Shown here: one piece after another, positions 49,971 to 58,593 of the stretch
How the letters are laid out: every line of letters starts with the position of its first letter
Numbering within the stretch: the first letter of the stretch is position 1
Notes under the pieces: model-generated
Told to the model about the DNA's origin: nothing
Databases searched by the model: none
Seen by the model: the letters and a program-made list of their open reading frames with translations, nothing else
Made by a program: the position numbers and the translations under genes
Assembly (NCBI RefSeq): GCF_001188955.3
Contig: NZ_JPRF03000001.1
Span: forward strand, 620,001 to 684,000
Source of the DNA: Kitasatospora aureofaciens
GTDB lineage: Bacteria; Actinomycetota; Actinomycetes; Streptomycetales; Streptomycetaceae
Length of the DNA stretch: 64,000 nucleotides
Reading direction: 5' to 3'

Positions 49971-51482
49971 TCAGGGGAGCGGGAGGGGCTCGTAGTCGAA
50001 CCGGTCGAAGTGGACGGTGCCGGCCGCGGCGTACATGCCGATGACCCGGCCGGTGAATCCGCCGGCCACCTCGGTGGACAGGTAGCGCCCGTCGAGCGCG
50101 GCGAGCGCGGTGAAGGTGCCGTCGGGCTCCTCGATGCCGAGGAGGACGTCGTCAGGGCCGGTGCGCGGGCCGCGCGTCGGCCGCGGAGCGATCTCGACGC
50201 CGAGCACGACCGCTCCGGCGGGCACCGGCCGGGCGGCGACCTCGGTGCGCAGCGAGCCGATCCGGGCGAACACCTTCACCTCGCCGTCGGCCGCCTCGAT
50301 CTCGTAGTGGTGCTCCTCGTCCAGGCGGACGGCCAGGCCGCCGCGGCCGTCGGTGGGGTCGATCAGGGTGCTGGCCCGGCAGGCGAGGTGCTGCTGGCGC
50401 CGGCCGACGAAGACCGCGTCGTTCTCGTCCAGCGAGGCTCCGGCGGCGCGCAGGGTCAGCCAGCCGGAACGTTCCTTCAAGGTGCACAGGCGCTCCGGGC
50501 GCGCGCGCAGCGAGATCCACTGGGGGTGCAGCTCGGCCAGGTCGAAGTCGTCCCGGGCCGGCACCGCGGGCGCGGGGTGCAGCGGCCAGGGCGGGCCGGG
50601 CAGTTCGGGGGTGACCGCGCCGACCACCGGCCAGCCGTCCACCCACTCGACCGGGGCGAGGAAGGTCTCCCGGCCGAGCACGTACCAGGCGGGGGTGCCG
50701 CCGCGCGGCCGGACGGCGAGCAGCACCATCCACCAGGAGCCGTCGGGCGCCTGGACGAGGTCGGCGTGCCCGGTGTTCTGGATGGGACTGTCGGTGCCAC
50801 GGTGGGTCAGCACCGGGTTGGCCGGGCAGGGTTCGAACGGGCCGGAGGGTGACGGCCCGCGGGCGATGGAGACGCTGTGGCCGCGCTCGGTGCCGCCCTC
50901 GGCGATCATCAGGTACCAGTACGCGCCGATCCGGTAGAGGTGCGGGGCCTCGGGGGCCGTGGAGCCGGGGGTGCCGGACCAGATGCGGTGCGGCTCGCCG
51001 AAGGTCTCGCCGGTGGCCGGGTCGATGCGCACCTGGGAGATCCCGGCGACGGTGCACCAGCAGGTGCCGTCCTCGTCCCAGACGAGGTCCGGGTCGATGC
51101 CGTGGACCCCGGGCAGCCGGACCGGGTCGGACCAGGGGCCGGCCGGGTCGGTCGCGGTGAAGATCATGTTGCCGTCGCCGCTGACGTTGGTGACGATCAG
51201 CCAGAACCGGCCGTCGTGATGGCGCAGGGTGGGGGCGTAGATCCCGCCGGAGGAGGGCGTGTCGCGCGGAAGGCGCAGCTGGCCCGGCCGGTCCAGGGCG
51301 TTGCCGATCTGCCTCCAGTTCACCAGGTCGCGGCTGTGGAAGACCGGGATGCCGGGGAAGTACTCGAAGCTGGAGCAGACGAGGTAGTAGTCGTCGCCCA
51401 CGCGACAGACGCTGGGGTCGGGGTGGAAGCCGGGGATCACCGGGTTGGTGACGGTGCCGCCGGGCCGGGACTGCTCTGACAC
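49971..51482 (-). CDS. GH43 beta-xylosidase/alpha-L-arabinofuranosidase, cytoplasmic
   Basis: A 503-residue enzyme without signal peptide. The five-bladed propeller (about 12-300) begins TNPVIPGFHPDPSVCRVGDD with catalytic base Asp22. GVHGIDPDLVWDEDG carries the pKa-modulating Asp and STAPEAPHLYRIG the catalytic acid Glu. A C-terminal beta-sandwich (about 315-503), typical of XynB-type GH43 enzymes, follows. It should cleave imported xylo- or arabino-oligosaccharides inside the cell. GTG start with AAAGGAA upstream. It lies 48 nt from the GH5 gene and 94 nt from the CBM2 enzyme. Confidence 0.9.
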   Translation of the reverse strand: MSEQSRPGGTVTNPVIPGFHPDPSVCRVGDDYYLVCSSFEYFPGIPVFHSRDLVNWRQIGNALDRPGQLRLPRDTPSSGGIYAPTLRHHDGRFWLIVTNVSGDGNMIFTATDPAGPWSDPVRLPGVHGIDPDLVWDEDGTCWCTVAGISQVRIDPATGETFGEPHRIWSGTPGSTAPEAPHLYRIGAYWYLMIAEGGTERGHSVSIARGPSPSGPFEPCPANPVLTHRGTDSPIQNTGHADLVQAPDGSWWMVLLAVRPRGGTPAWYVLGRETFLAPVEWVDGWPVVGAVTPELPGPPWPLHPAPAVPARDDFDLAELHPQWISLRARPERLCTLKERSGWLTLRAAGASLDENDAVFVGRRQQHLACRASTLIDPTDGRGGLAVRLDEEHHYEIEAADGEVKVFARIGSLRTEVAARPVPAGAVVLGVEIAPRPTRGPRTGPDDVLLGIEEPDGTFTALAALDGRYLSTEVAGGFTGRVIGMYAAAGTVHFDRFDYEPLPLP

Positions 51483-51576
51483 GTGGGTCGGTTCCTTTCG
51501 GTGCTTCGGCTCGGGAGGGGGGTGGTGGTGCCCCGGGCCCTGGGGAAGCCCGGGGCACCACCGGATCGGGTCCGGT

Positions 51577-53340
51577 TCAGCCGATGGCGCAGGAGGCGCC
51601 GTTGAACCAGAAGGCGGACGGGTCGGCGTCGCTGCTGGACCAGGCGGCCCGGAAGCCCCACTGGACGCTGCCGCCCTGCGGGACGGTGGCGTCGTAGGAC
51701 ACGTTCTGGGCGTTGACGCTCCGGCCGCTCTGCGACACCGAGGCGTTCCAGGTGTTGGTGATGGTGTTGTCGCCGGGGAAGGTGAAGCCGAGGGACCAGC
51801 CGTTGACCTGGCCGAGGCCGTTGTTGACGACGGTGACGTTGCCGACCATGACGCCGGACCACTCGTTCCTGTTGTAGACGACCCGGCAGGGCGCGCTGGT
51901 CGGGTGCATCTGGACGACCGTGATGCCGTAGGCGGGCACGGTCTGGACGGTCGGACTGCCGGACTGGGCCGTGCCGATCCCGTGGGCGTTCTTGAGGTAG
52001 GAGTGGACGGTCGGGGTGGCGGAGGAGGGGGTGAACCCGGTGTAGGAGAGGTTCACCGTGGCGTCGTTGTGCGGGTCCTTGTTGATCAGCATGACGTCCA
52101 CGTCGCCGTTGGCGCGGCGGACGGCGTGCGCGGTGAGCAGCGAGGACGAGCTGGCGGCCTTGACGAGCGTGTCGCCGGGTGCGCCCAGCCTGCTGATCAT
52201 CTGGATGCCGTAGTAGGCGGGGAAGGGCGTGTTGACGGCCGGCTCGCAGGGGGAGCCGCTGGAGACCATGCCGCCGTCGTTGTAGTCGGTGGCGCCCTCG
52301 ACGGTGGTCACCTTGGTGCAGTCGGTGCCGTTGCGCAGGTCCCACCAGTCGACGTTGAACGCGCCGTTCTCCAGCCACGTGAGGTAGTTGTCCGGGGCGA
52401 ACAGTCCGTTGGGGGAGGTGTCGAGGTAGGCCTGGGCGTTCGCCTCGGTCACCGCGATGCCGACGTTGGGGGCGTTGGATCCGGCGTACTGGTTGATCAG
52501 CGAGCGCACGGCGCCGGTGATGCCGGCGTTCTGGGCCTGCGGCTTGGTGAGCAGATCGGCCGGGCTGGTGCTGGTGGGGTAGGCGTGCACGATGGCGAAG
52601 TCGATCTTGGAGCCGGCGATCGACAGGACGGTGTGGTTCCAGTCCATGGTGTCGCCCGGGCCGACGATGCCGTCCGGCCAGTAGCCGGGGGTGGTCAGCA
52701 CGGCGCCGATCCTGACGCTCGGGTCGGCCGCCTTCATCGCCGAGACGTACTGGAGCACGTTGTTGGCGTAGGTCGTGGCGCTCTTGCTGCTGTGGGTGTC
52801 GTACTCCCAGGTGGCGTTGTACTCGCCGTTGCCGTAGACCTCGTTGCCGATCTCCCAGTACTTGACGCCGTAGCCCTTGGTGACGTTGGCGTACTGGACC
52901 CAGGCGGCGGCCTCCTGCGGGGTGCCGGAGCCGTAGTTGGCGGTGATGATCGGTTGCGCTCCGGCGGCGCGCGCGGTGCCCATGAAGGCGTCGAAGCCGG
53001 TGTTCGGGGCGACGTACTGGCCGTTCTCGGCGGTGCCGGTCTGCCAGTGGTAGACGTCGGAGTGGCTGCCGCCGGGGTAGCGGACGGTGTTGATGCCGGC
53101 CGTGCTGAGCAGGCCGGGGGTGGCGGCGGCGTTCATGTTGGCGTCGTAGACCGGGATGTTCACGCCGACGCCGGTGGCGGGGACGGTGGCGAGTTGCAGG
53201 GCGGCGTCGACCGACACCGACACGGAGCTCGCCGCGGCCGCGGGCGGCGCGACGGCGGCGACCGCGCCGGTGACCGCGAGCGACAGGGCCGCCGCGACGG
53301 CTGCGACGCGTTCACGACAAGACTGTACGGGTGATGTCAC
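51577..53340 (-). CDS. Secreted clan GH-A glycosidase (arabinofuranosidase-like) with CBM2
   Basis: A 587-residue secreted protein. Signal peptide about 1-37 (AAVAAALSLAVTGAVAAV). The catalytic part resembles GH51-type arabinofuranosidases: RYPGGSHSDVYHWQTG (near 87), acid/base Glu167 in YWEIGNEVYG, and nucleophile Glu299 in IAVTEANAQAYL, with WWDLRNGTDC later. It is shorter than intracellular GH51 enzymes at the N-terminus, and the exact family number is not certain. The last ~100 residues (CRVVYNRNEWSGVMVGNVTV, then WSLGFTFPGDNTITNTWNA) are a CBM2 cellulose-binding module. GTG start with GGAGGGAC 5 nt away. It probably works on arabinan or arabinoxylan attached to cellulose. Confidence 0.82.
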   Translation of the reverse strand: MTSPVQSCRERVAAVAAALSLAVTGAVAAVAPPAAAASSVSVSVDAALQLATVPATGVGVNIPVYDANMNAAATPGLLSTAGINTVRYPGGSHSDVYHWQTGTAENGQYVAPNTGFDAFMGTARAAGAQPIITANYGSGTPQEAAAWVQYANVTKGYGVKYWEIGNEVYGNGEYNATWEYDTHSSKSATTYANNVLQYVSAMKAADPSVRIGAVLTTPGYWPDGIVGPGDTMDWNHTVLSIAGSKIDFAIVHAYPTSTSPADLLTKPQAQNAGITGAVRSLINQYAGSNAPNVGIAVTEANAQAYLDTSPNGLFAPDNYLTWLENGAFNVDWWDLRNGTDCTKVTTVEGATDYNDGGMVSSGSPCEPAVNTPFPAYYGIQMISRLGAPGDTLVKAASSSSLLTAHAVRRANGDVDVMLINKDPHNDATVNLSYTGFTPSSATPTVHSYLKNAHGIGTAQSGSPTVQTVPAYGITVVQMHPTSAPCRVVYNRNEWSGVMVGNVTVVNNGLGQVNGWSLGFTFPGDNTITNTWNASVSQSGRSVNAQNVSYDATVPQGGSVQWGFRAAWSSSDADPSAFWFNGASCAIG

Positions 53341-53517
53341 TGCGTCCCTCCAGGGGGGTGGGGGTGCGTGGTGTTCGGGTGGGGGATCGAACTCCCGCGT
53401 TCTGGACGGTGGAGCCCGGCGGCTGCTCAGGGTCGGGCCCGGACGCGAAGCGTGTTCCGTTCGGAATGCGGGCCGCCACGGCGGAGCGCGCGCGGTCGCA
53501 GTGCGCATCACGGGAGG

Positions 53518-55503
53518 TCAGTGCGCGCGCAGGACCGCGCAGCCGCCGGGCGGCAGCTCGCTCAGCGGCCCGTCCGTGAGCAGGTCGTGGCTCGGCCGGG
53601 GCAGCGGTACGGCCTCGGCGCGGTGGTTGAGCAGCACGTGCCAGCCGCGGCCGTCCGGGGCGTACCGGGTGACGGCCTCGACCCCGGGCGCCAGGCCCGG
53701 CAGTTCGGGGCCGGCGCCGGATTGGGCGAGGAGCCGGTCGACCAGGGCGGCGTAGCCGGGGTCGTCGAGGCGGGTGGACAGGTACCAGCCGTGGCCGGAG
53801 CCGAAGGCGTGGCGGGTGAGCGCCGGGCTGCCGGTGAGCATGCCATGGGTGTAGGCGGTGGCGGCCTCGGCGCCCTCGGTGCGCAGGGACTCGCTCCAGG
53901 AGGTGGCCGTCGAGCCGTCGGAGAGCGTGATCCGCTCGTCCTGGCGCAGTGGGCGGTACTCCTCGACCCGGATGCCGAGCGCCTCGCGCAGCGGTGCGGC
54001 CGGGTAGCCGCCGAGCCGGGAGTGGAGGCGCTCGTCGACCATGCCGCTGAAGTGCTGGACGAGCAGGGTGCCGCCGTCCGCGACGTAGCGGCGCAGGTTC
54101 TCGGCGCCCGCGTCGGCGAGCAGGAACAGGGCGGGGGCGAGGACGAGCCGGTAGCGGCCCAGGTCGTGCTCGGGGTGGGCGAAGTCGACCGTCCGGCCGG
54201 CGTCCCAGAGCGCCCGGTGGGCGCGGCGCAAGGCGGCGAGGTAGTCGAGCTCGGAGGACGGAAGACCGTCGACGTTCATCGCCCACCAGGCGTCGGAGTC
54301 GTGCAGGACGGCGACCTCGGCCCGGACGGTGGAGCCGGCGAGTTCGCCGAGCCGGGCGACGGCCTCGCCGGTCGCGGTGACCTCCCGGAAGATCCGGCTG
54401 TCCGGCCCGGCGTGCGGGACCATCGCCGAGTGCCACTGCTCGGCCCCGGCCCGGGACTGGCGCCACTGGAAGAACAGCGCACCCTCCGAGCCGCGGGCTA
54501 TGTGGGCGAGCGAGTGGCGCAGGATGTCGCCCGGCTCCTTGGGGAGGATGCGGCCTTCGGCGTGGACGGTGTTGGTGCCCGACTCCATCAGCAGCCACGG
54601 GGCGCCGCCGGCGAAGGACCGGGCCCGGTCGGCGTCGAAGGCGGCCTGCGCGGCGGCTTCGACACCCGGCGCGCCGGGGTAGTGGTCGATGGAGACCAGG
54701 TCGACCTCGCGGCCGAAGGCCCACAGGTCCAGGTTCTGGTAGGCGGGCACCATGAGGTTGGTGGTCACCGGGCGGTCGCTGTGGGCGCGGATCGCGTCGC
54801 GCTGCTCGCGGTAGGCGGCGAGCGTCTCGTCGGACCAGAAGCGGCTGAAGTCCAGCGTCTGGCCGGGGTTGTGGTGCCACTGGGTGGCCCGGGGCGGGAG
54901 GATCTGTTCCCAGGAGGTGTAGCGCTGGCTCCAGAACGCCGTCCCCCAGGCCTCGTTGAGGGCGTCGAGGGAGCCGTGGCGGGCGCGCAGCCAGACCCGG
55001 AAGGCGGCGGCGGTGTGGTCGCACGGGCAGGGCGTCACGTACTCGTTGTGGACGTGCCACAGGGCCAGCGCCGGGTGGTCGCCGTAGCGTTCGGCGAGGG
55101 CGGCGGCGATGCGGCGGGCGGCCCGGCGGTAGGCGGGGGCGGTGAGGCAGTAGGTGTCCCGGCTGCCGTGGGTCAGTCGGGCGCCGTCGGGGCGCACCGG
55201 CAGGGCGTCCGGGTGGGCCAGGGTGAACCAGGGCGGCGGGGAGGCGGTCGGGGTGGCCAGGTCGACGGCGACGCCGTTGGCGTGCAGCCGGTCGAGGTGG
55301 GAGTCCAGCCACCCGAAGTCGTACCGGCCCTCCTCGGGTTCCAGCAGGGCCCAGGAGAAGACGCCGACGGTGGCGAGGTTGACCCGCGCCCGGCGCATCA
55401 GCTCGTCGTCCTCCTTCCACACCTGGGCGTCCCACTGCTCGGGGTTGTAGTCCCCGCCGTAGGCGAGGCCACCGAGCCGGTCGGTGAGCCGGCGGATGTC
55501 CAT
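53518..55503 (-). CDS. GH42 beta-galactosidase, cytoplasmic
   Basis: A 661-residue GH42 enzyme without signal peptide. The N-terminal barrel has LAYGGDYNPEQW (near 13), acid/base Glu154 in LWHVHNEYV and nucleophile Glu307 in WLLMESGTNTV. The four-cysteine zinc cluster of some members is only partly visible (CPCD). A glutamine-amidotransferase-like trimerisation domain follows (about 395-600: YVADGGTLLVQHFSGMVDE). It cleaves galactosides or arabinogalacto-oligosaccharides taken up by the cell. The gene is 27 nt downstream of the LacI gene and probably in one operon with it. Confidence 0.93.
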   Translation of the reverse strand: MDIRRLTDRLGGLAYGGDYNPEQWDAQVWKEDDELMRRARVNLATVGVFSWALLEPEEGRYDFGWLDSHLDRLHANGVAVDLATPTASPPPWFTLAHPDALPVRPDGARLTHGSRDTYCLTAPAYRRAARRIAAALAERYGDHPALALWHVHNEYVTPCPCDHTAAAFRVWLRARHGSLDALNEAWGTAFWSQRYTSWEQILPPRATQWHHNPGQTLDFSRFWSDETLAAYREQRDAIRAHSDRPVTTNLMVPAYQNLDLWAFGREVDLVSIDHYPGAPGVEAAAQAAFDADRARSFAGGAPWLLMESGTNTVHAEGRILPKEPGDILRHSLAHIARGSEGALFFQWRQSRAGAEQWHSAMVPHAGPDSRIFREVTATGEAVARLGELAGSTVRAEVAVLHDSDAWWAMNVDGLPSSELDYLAALRRAHRALWDAGRTVDFAHPEHDLGRYRLVLAPALFLLADAGAENLRRYVADGGTLLVQHFSGMVDERLHSRLGGYPAAPLREALGIRVEEYRPLRQDERITLSDGSTATSWSESLRTEGAEAATAYTHGMLTGSPALTRHAFGSGHGWYLSTRLDDPGYAALVDRLLAQSGAGPELPGLAPGVEAVTRYAPDGRGWHVLLNHRAEAVPLPRPSHDLLTDGPLSELPPGGCAVLRAH

Positions 55504-55530
55504 CTGGGAACCGTCCTTCGGGGAGTGGGG

Positions 55531-56559
55531 TCAGGCCCGGCGCGGGGCCGGTGCGGTGCTCTCCCGGACCACCAGGTCCGGTGGCATCAGGACGAGCCGC
55601 TCCTGCGGCCGGTCGCCCGCGGCGGTCTCGGCGATCCGCGCCATGACCTGCTCGACGGCGACCTGCCCGAGGTCCTTCTTGGCGCTGGTCACGGAGGTGA
55701 GCCGGGGGGAGTGCTGCTCGGCCATCGGGTCGGGGCAGATCGCGATGACCGAGGCGTCCTCCGGCACGGTCCGTCCGCTGGCGCGCAGCAGGCTGAGCAG
55801 CGGGCCGATCGCGGCCTCGTTCTGCACCACGAACCCGGTGGTGTCCGGGCGGTCCGCCAGGATGCGGGCCAGGGTGCCGGCGGTGCTCTCGTAGCCGCCC
55901 TCGCAGGGCCGGTGGAGGAAGCGCAGCTCGCGCCGCTCGGCGCGGGCGCGGAAGCCGTTCAGGGTGCGTTCGGCGTAGCCGGCGTGGCGCCGGTAGACCC
56001 GGCTGCTGTAGCCGATGAAGGCGATGTCACGGTGGCCGAGGTCGGCCAGGTGGTCGGCGCACAGGGCGCCGGCGGTGGCGAAGTCGTGGTCGACGCAGGA
56101 CAGGCCGGTGGGGTCGCCGGGCAGTCCGATCAGGGCGGCGGGGATGTCCTGGGCCCGCAGGACCGGGATGCGGTCGTCGTCCAGCCGGACGTCCATCAGG
56201 ATCACGCCGTCGGCGAGGCCGGTGGCGGCGACCCGGCGGACCCCTTCCGGTCCTTCGTCGTTGGTGAGCAGCAGGACGTCGTAGCCGTATTCGCGGGCCG
56301 CCACGGTGACCGCGATGGCGATCTCCATCATGGTGGGCACGTGCACCTCGGGGTGGAGCGGCACCACCAGGGCGATGATGTGGGAGCGCTTGCCGGCCAG
56401 GGCCCGGGCACCCGCGTGGGGGTGGTAGCCGAGGTCCGTGATGGCCTGCTCGATGCGGGTCCGGGTCTCGTCGGAGATCGGGCGCTTGCCGCTGAGGGCG
56501 TAGCTGACCGTGCTGGACGAGACGCCGGCGTGCCTGGCCACATCGGCGAGTGTCACCAT
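55531..56559 (-). CDS. LacI-family regulator of the CUT1/glycosidase cluster
   Basis: A 342-residue LacI protein. N-terminal DNA-binding domain MVTLADVARHAGVSSSTVSY, then ALSGKRPISDETRTRIEQAI; hinge GARALAGKRSHIIALV. Effector domain has LLLTNDEGPEGV, ADGVILMDVRLDDDRIPVL and FVVQNEAAIGPLLSLLRASG. AAGGAAG precedes the ATG. It lies between the two CUT1 permease genes and the beta-galactosidase. Palindromes of TCGAAGCGCTTCGA type at the start of the cluster (60.3-60.5 kb) are its most likely targets. Confidence 0.9.
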   Translation of the reverse strand: MVTLADVARHAGVSSSTVSYALSGKRPISDETRTRIEQAITDLGYHPHAGARALAGKRSHIIALVVPLHPEVHVPTMMEIAIAVTVAAREYGYDVLLLTNDEGPEGVRRVAATGLADGVILMDVRLDDDRIPVLRAQDIPAALIGLPGDPTGLSCVDHDFATAGALCADHLADLGHRDIAFIGYSSRVYRRHAGYAERTLNGFRARAERRELRFLHRPCEGGYESTAGTLARILADRPDTTGFVVQNEAAIGPLLSLLRASGRTVPEDASVIAICPDPMAEQHSPRLTSVTSAKKDLGQVAVEQVMARIAETAAGDRPQERLVLMPPDLVVRESTAPAPRRA

Positions 56560-56674
56560 CGTTGCGCTTCCTTCGTGTGGGTTCCGGTGGGGGGCGGTCC
56601 CGGTCGTGCGACGGGGAGGTCCGCAGGGTGACCGCTCCCGGTCCGTGGGGTCCGTCGGGCCCGGTGCGGACGGC

Positions 56675-57649
56675 TCAGCCCTTGATCGCGCCGGTGAGGA
56701 CACCGGTGCGCAGGTGCTTCTGCACGAACGGGTACACGATCACCAGTGGTACCAGGGTGAGGACCACGACCGCCATCTGCAGTGACAGCGGCGCGGTCTG
56801 CACCTGGGTGTTGCCGAAGCCGGAGTTGACGGAACCGGGCAGACCGTTGGCCCGGTTGACGTATGTCAGCAACACGTACTGCAGCGGCCATTTCTGACTG
56901 TCCGTCGGCATGTAGAGCATGACGTTGAAGAAGGAGTTCCAGTACCCCACGGCGTAGAACAGCGCGGTGACGGCGGTGACGGCGCGTGAGGTGGGCAGGA
57001 CGACGGACCACAGGATCCGCCAGTCGCCGGCGCCGTCCATCCGGGCCGCGTCGATCAGTTCGGACGAGGTCTCCTGGTAGAAGGCGCGCAGCACCAGGAT
57101 GTTGAAGACGGAGAGGGCGCTCGGCAGGATCAGGGCCCACCACTGGTCGTAGCCGCCGAGGCCGGTGACCACCAGGAAGCTCGGGATCAGGCCGCCGCTG
57201 ACGAACATCGTGACGATCAGCAGCAGCAGGACGAAGCGCTGCCCGAACGACCGCGGCCGGGAGAGGCCGTAGGCGCAGAGGACGGACACGGCCATGGACA
57301 CCGCGGTGCCGACCGCGGTGATGCCGAGGCTCACCGTCAGTGCGGTGACGACCGTCGGGTCGCTGAGCATCTCACGGTACGTGTCGGTGGTCAGGCCGTC
57401 CGGCCAGATCACCAGGCCGCCGGCCCGGTTGATGGCGCCGGGGGTGGAGAAGCTGGTCAGGACGATGATCCAGAGCGGGACCAGGATGACGGCGAGCGTC
57501 CCGCCGAGGGTGAGCCCCTTGGCGGCCCGGCCGACGGCGGTGGGCGGTTCCTCCCAGGGCGGGCGGGCGGAGCGGGCCCGGCGCCGGGCGGCCACGGCCG
57601 CCCGGCGGCGCTTCTCGCGGCGGGAACCGATGGTGAGTGCGTTCGTCAT
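56675..57649 (-). CDS. CUT1-type ABC permease (LplC/YtcP-like)
   Basis: A 324-residue permease with six membrane helices after a basic N-terminus. The EAA loop is ELIDAARMDGAGDWRILWSVVLPTSR. LNILVLR-like FNILVLRAFYQ, GGLIPSFLVVTGLGGYDQWW and VFVQKHL-like YPFVQKHLRTGVLTGAIKG are characteristic of the LplC group for complex oligosaccharides. The ATG overlaps the upstream permease stop (ATGA). Confidence 0.9.
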   Translation of the reverse strand: MTNALTIGSRREKRRRAAVAARRRARSARPPWEEPPTAVGRAAKGLTLGGTLAVILVPLWIIVLTSFSTPGAINRAGGLVIWPDGLTTDTYREMLSDPTVVTALTVSLGITAVGTAVSMAVSVLCAYGLSRPRSFGQRFVLLLLIVTMFVSGGLIPSFLVVTGLGGYDQWWALILPSALSVFNILVLRAFYQETSSELIDAARMDGAGDWRILWSVVLPTSRAVTAVTALFYAVGYWNSFFNVMLYMPTDSQKWPLQYVLLTYVNRANGLPGSVNSGFGNTQVQTAPLSLQMAVVVLTLVPLVIVYPFVQKHLRTGVLTGAIKG

Positions 57650-58593
57650 TTGCGGTACAGCCCGTCCTCGCCGAAGGCGTGCGCCAGCCGGTTGGCACCC
57701 CAGATGAGCAGCAGGGAGACCACGCTCTTGAAGAGCCCGGCCGCCGCGCCGTAGCTGTAGCCGCCGGTGGAGATGCCGTAGTAGAAGGAGAAGGTGTCCA
57801 GGACGTCCGCGGCCTCGTGGCCGACGGCGTCGCGCTGGATCAGGAACTGCTCGAAGCCGACGGACAGCGCGTTGCCGAGCCGCAGGACCAGCATCAGCAC
57901 GATCACCCCGCGCAGTCCCGGCAGCGTGATGTGCCACATCCGCCGGACCCGCCCCGCGCCGTCCGCCGCCGCGGCCTCGTACAGTTCGCTGTTGATCGCG
58001 CTCAGCGCCGCGAGGAAGACGATGATCCCCCAGCCCGCCTCCTTCCAGACCGCCTGGGAGGTGACCAGCAGCGCGAAGGTGTGCGGGTTGGTCATGATGT
58101 CCCAGGTGCCGATGTCGTGCTGGCGCAGGAACTGGTTGAGCACGCCGGCGCCGCCCAGCATCTGCTGGAAGATCGTGACCGCCAGCACCCACGAGAAGAA
58201 GTGCGGCAGGTAGACGACGGACTGGAAGAAGTTGCGGATCCGCTCGCTCAGCACCGAGTTGAGCAGCAGGGCCAGGGCGATCGGGACCGGGAAGAACAGG
58301 ACCAGCTGGACGAAGCTCAGGTACAGCGTGTTCTTCAGCGCGGCCCAGAACGCCGGGTCGCCGAACAGCTGCTGGAACTGGTCGAAGCCGACCCATTCGC
58401 TGTGCCAGACCCCGACCAGCGGGTCGTACTCCTGGAAGGCGGTGACGATGCCGAACAGCGGCACGTAGTTGAACACCAGGAGCAGGACGACCGCCGGCAC
58501 CGTCATCAGCAGGAGCGACTTGTCGCGCCGAAGCCTGATCCGCCAGTTGAGCCGCGTGTGGCCGGCCGGGCGCTCGGGTGCCGCGGTGCTCAC
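57646..58593 (-). CDS. CUT1-type ABC permease (LplB-like)
   Basis: A 315-residue permease with six membrane helices (LLLMTVPAVVLLLVFNYVPL first). Its EAA loop is ELYEAAAADGAGRVRRMWHI followed by TLPGLRG. GVWHSEWVGFDQFQQLF and SFYYGISTGGYSYGAAAGLF fit the LplB group. The GTG start overlaps the binding-protein stop (GTGA). No ATPase gene is in this operon; streptomycetes usually supply the shared MsiK ATPase to such importers. Confidence 0.9.
   Translation of the reverse strand: MSTAAPERPAGHTRLNWRIRLRRDKSLLLMTVPAVVLLLVFNYVPLFGIVTAFQEYDPLVGVWHSEWVGFDQFQQLFGDPAFWAALKNTLYLSFVQLVLFFPVPIALALLLNSVLSERIRNFFQSVVYLPHFFSWVLAVTIFQQMLGGAGVLNQFLRQHDIGTWDIMTNPHTFALLVTSQAVWKEAGWGIIVFLAALSAINSELYEAAAADGAGRVRRMWHITLPGLRGVIVLMLVLRLGNALSVGFEQFLIQRDAVGHEAADVLDTFSFYYGISTGGYSYGAAAGLFKSVVSLLLIWGANRLAHAFGEDGLYRK

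Noticed and set aside
52578..56631. Long plus-strand open frames opposite the GH51-like, GH42 and LacI genes
   Set aside because: They are Gly/Val/Arg-rich antisense shadows of genes with intact active sites.
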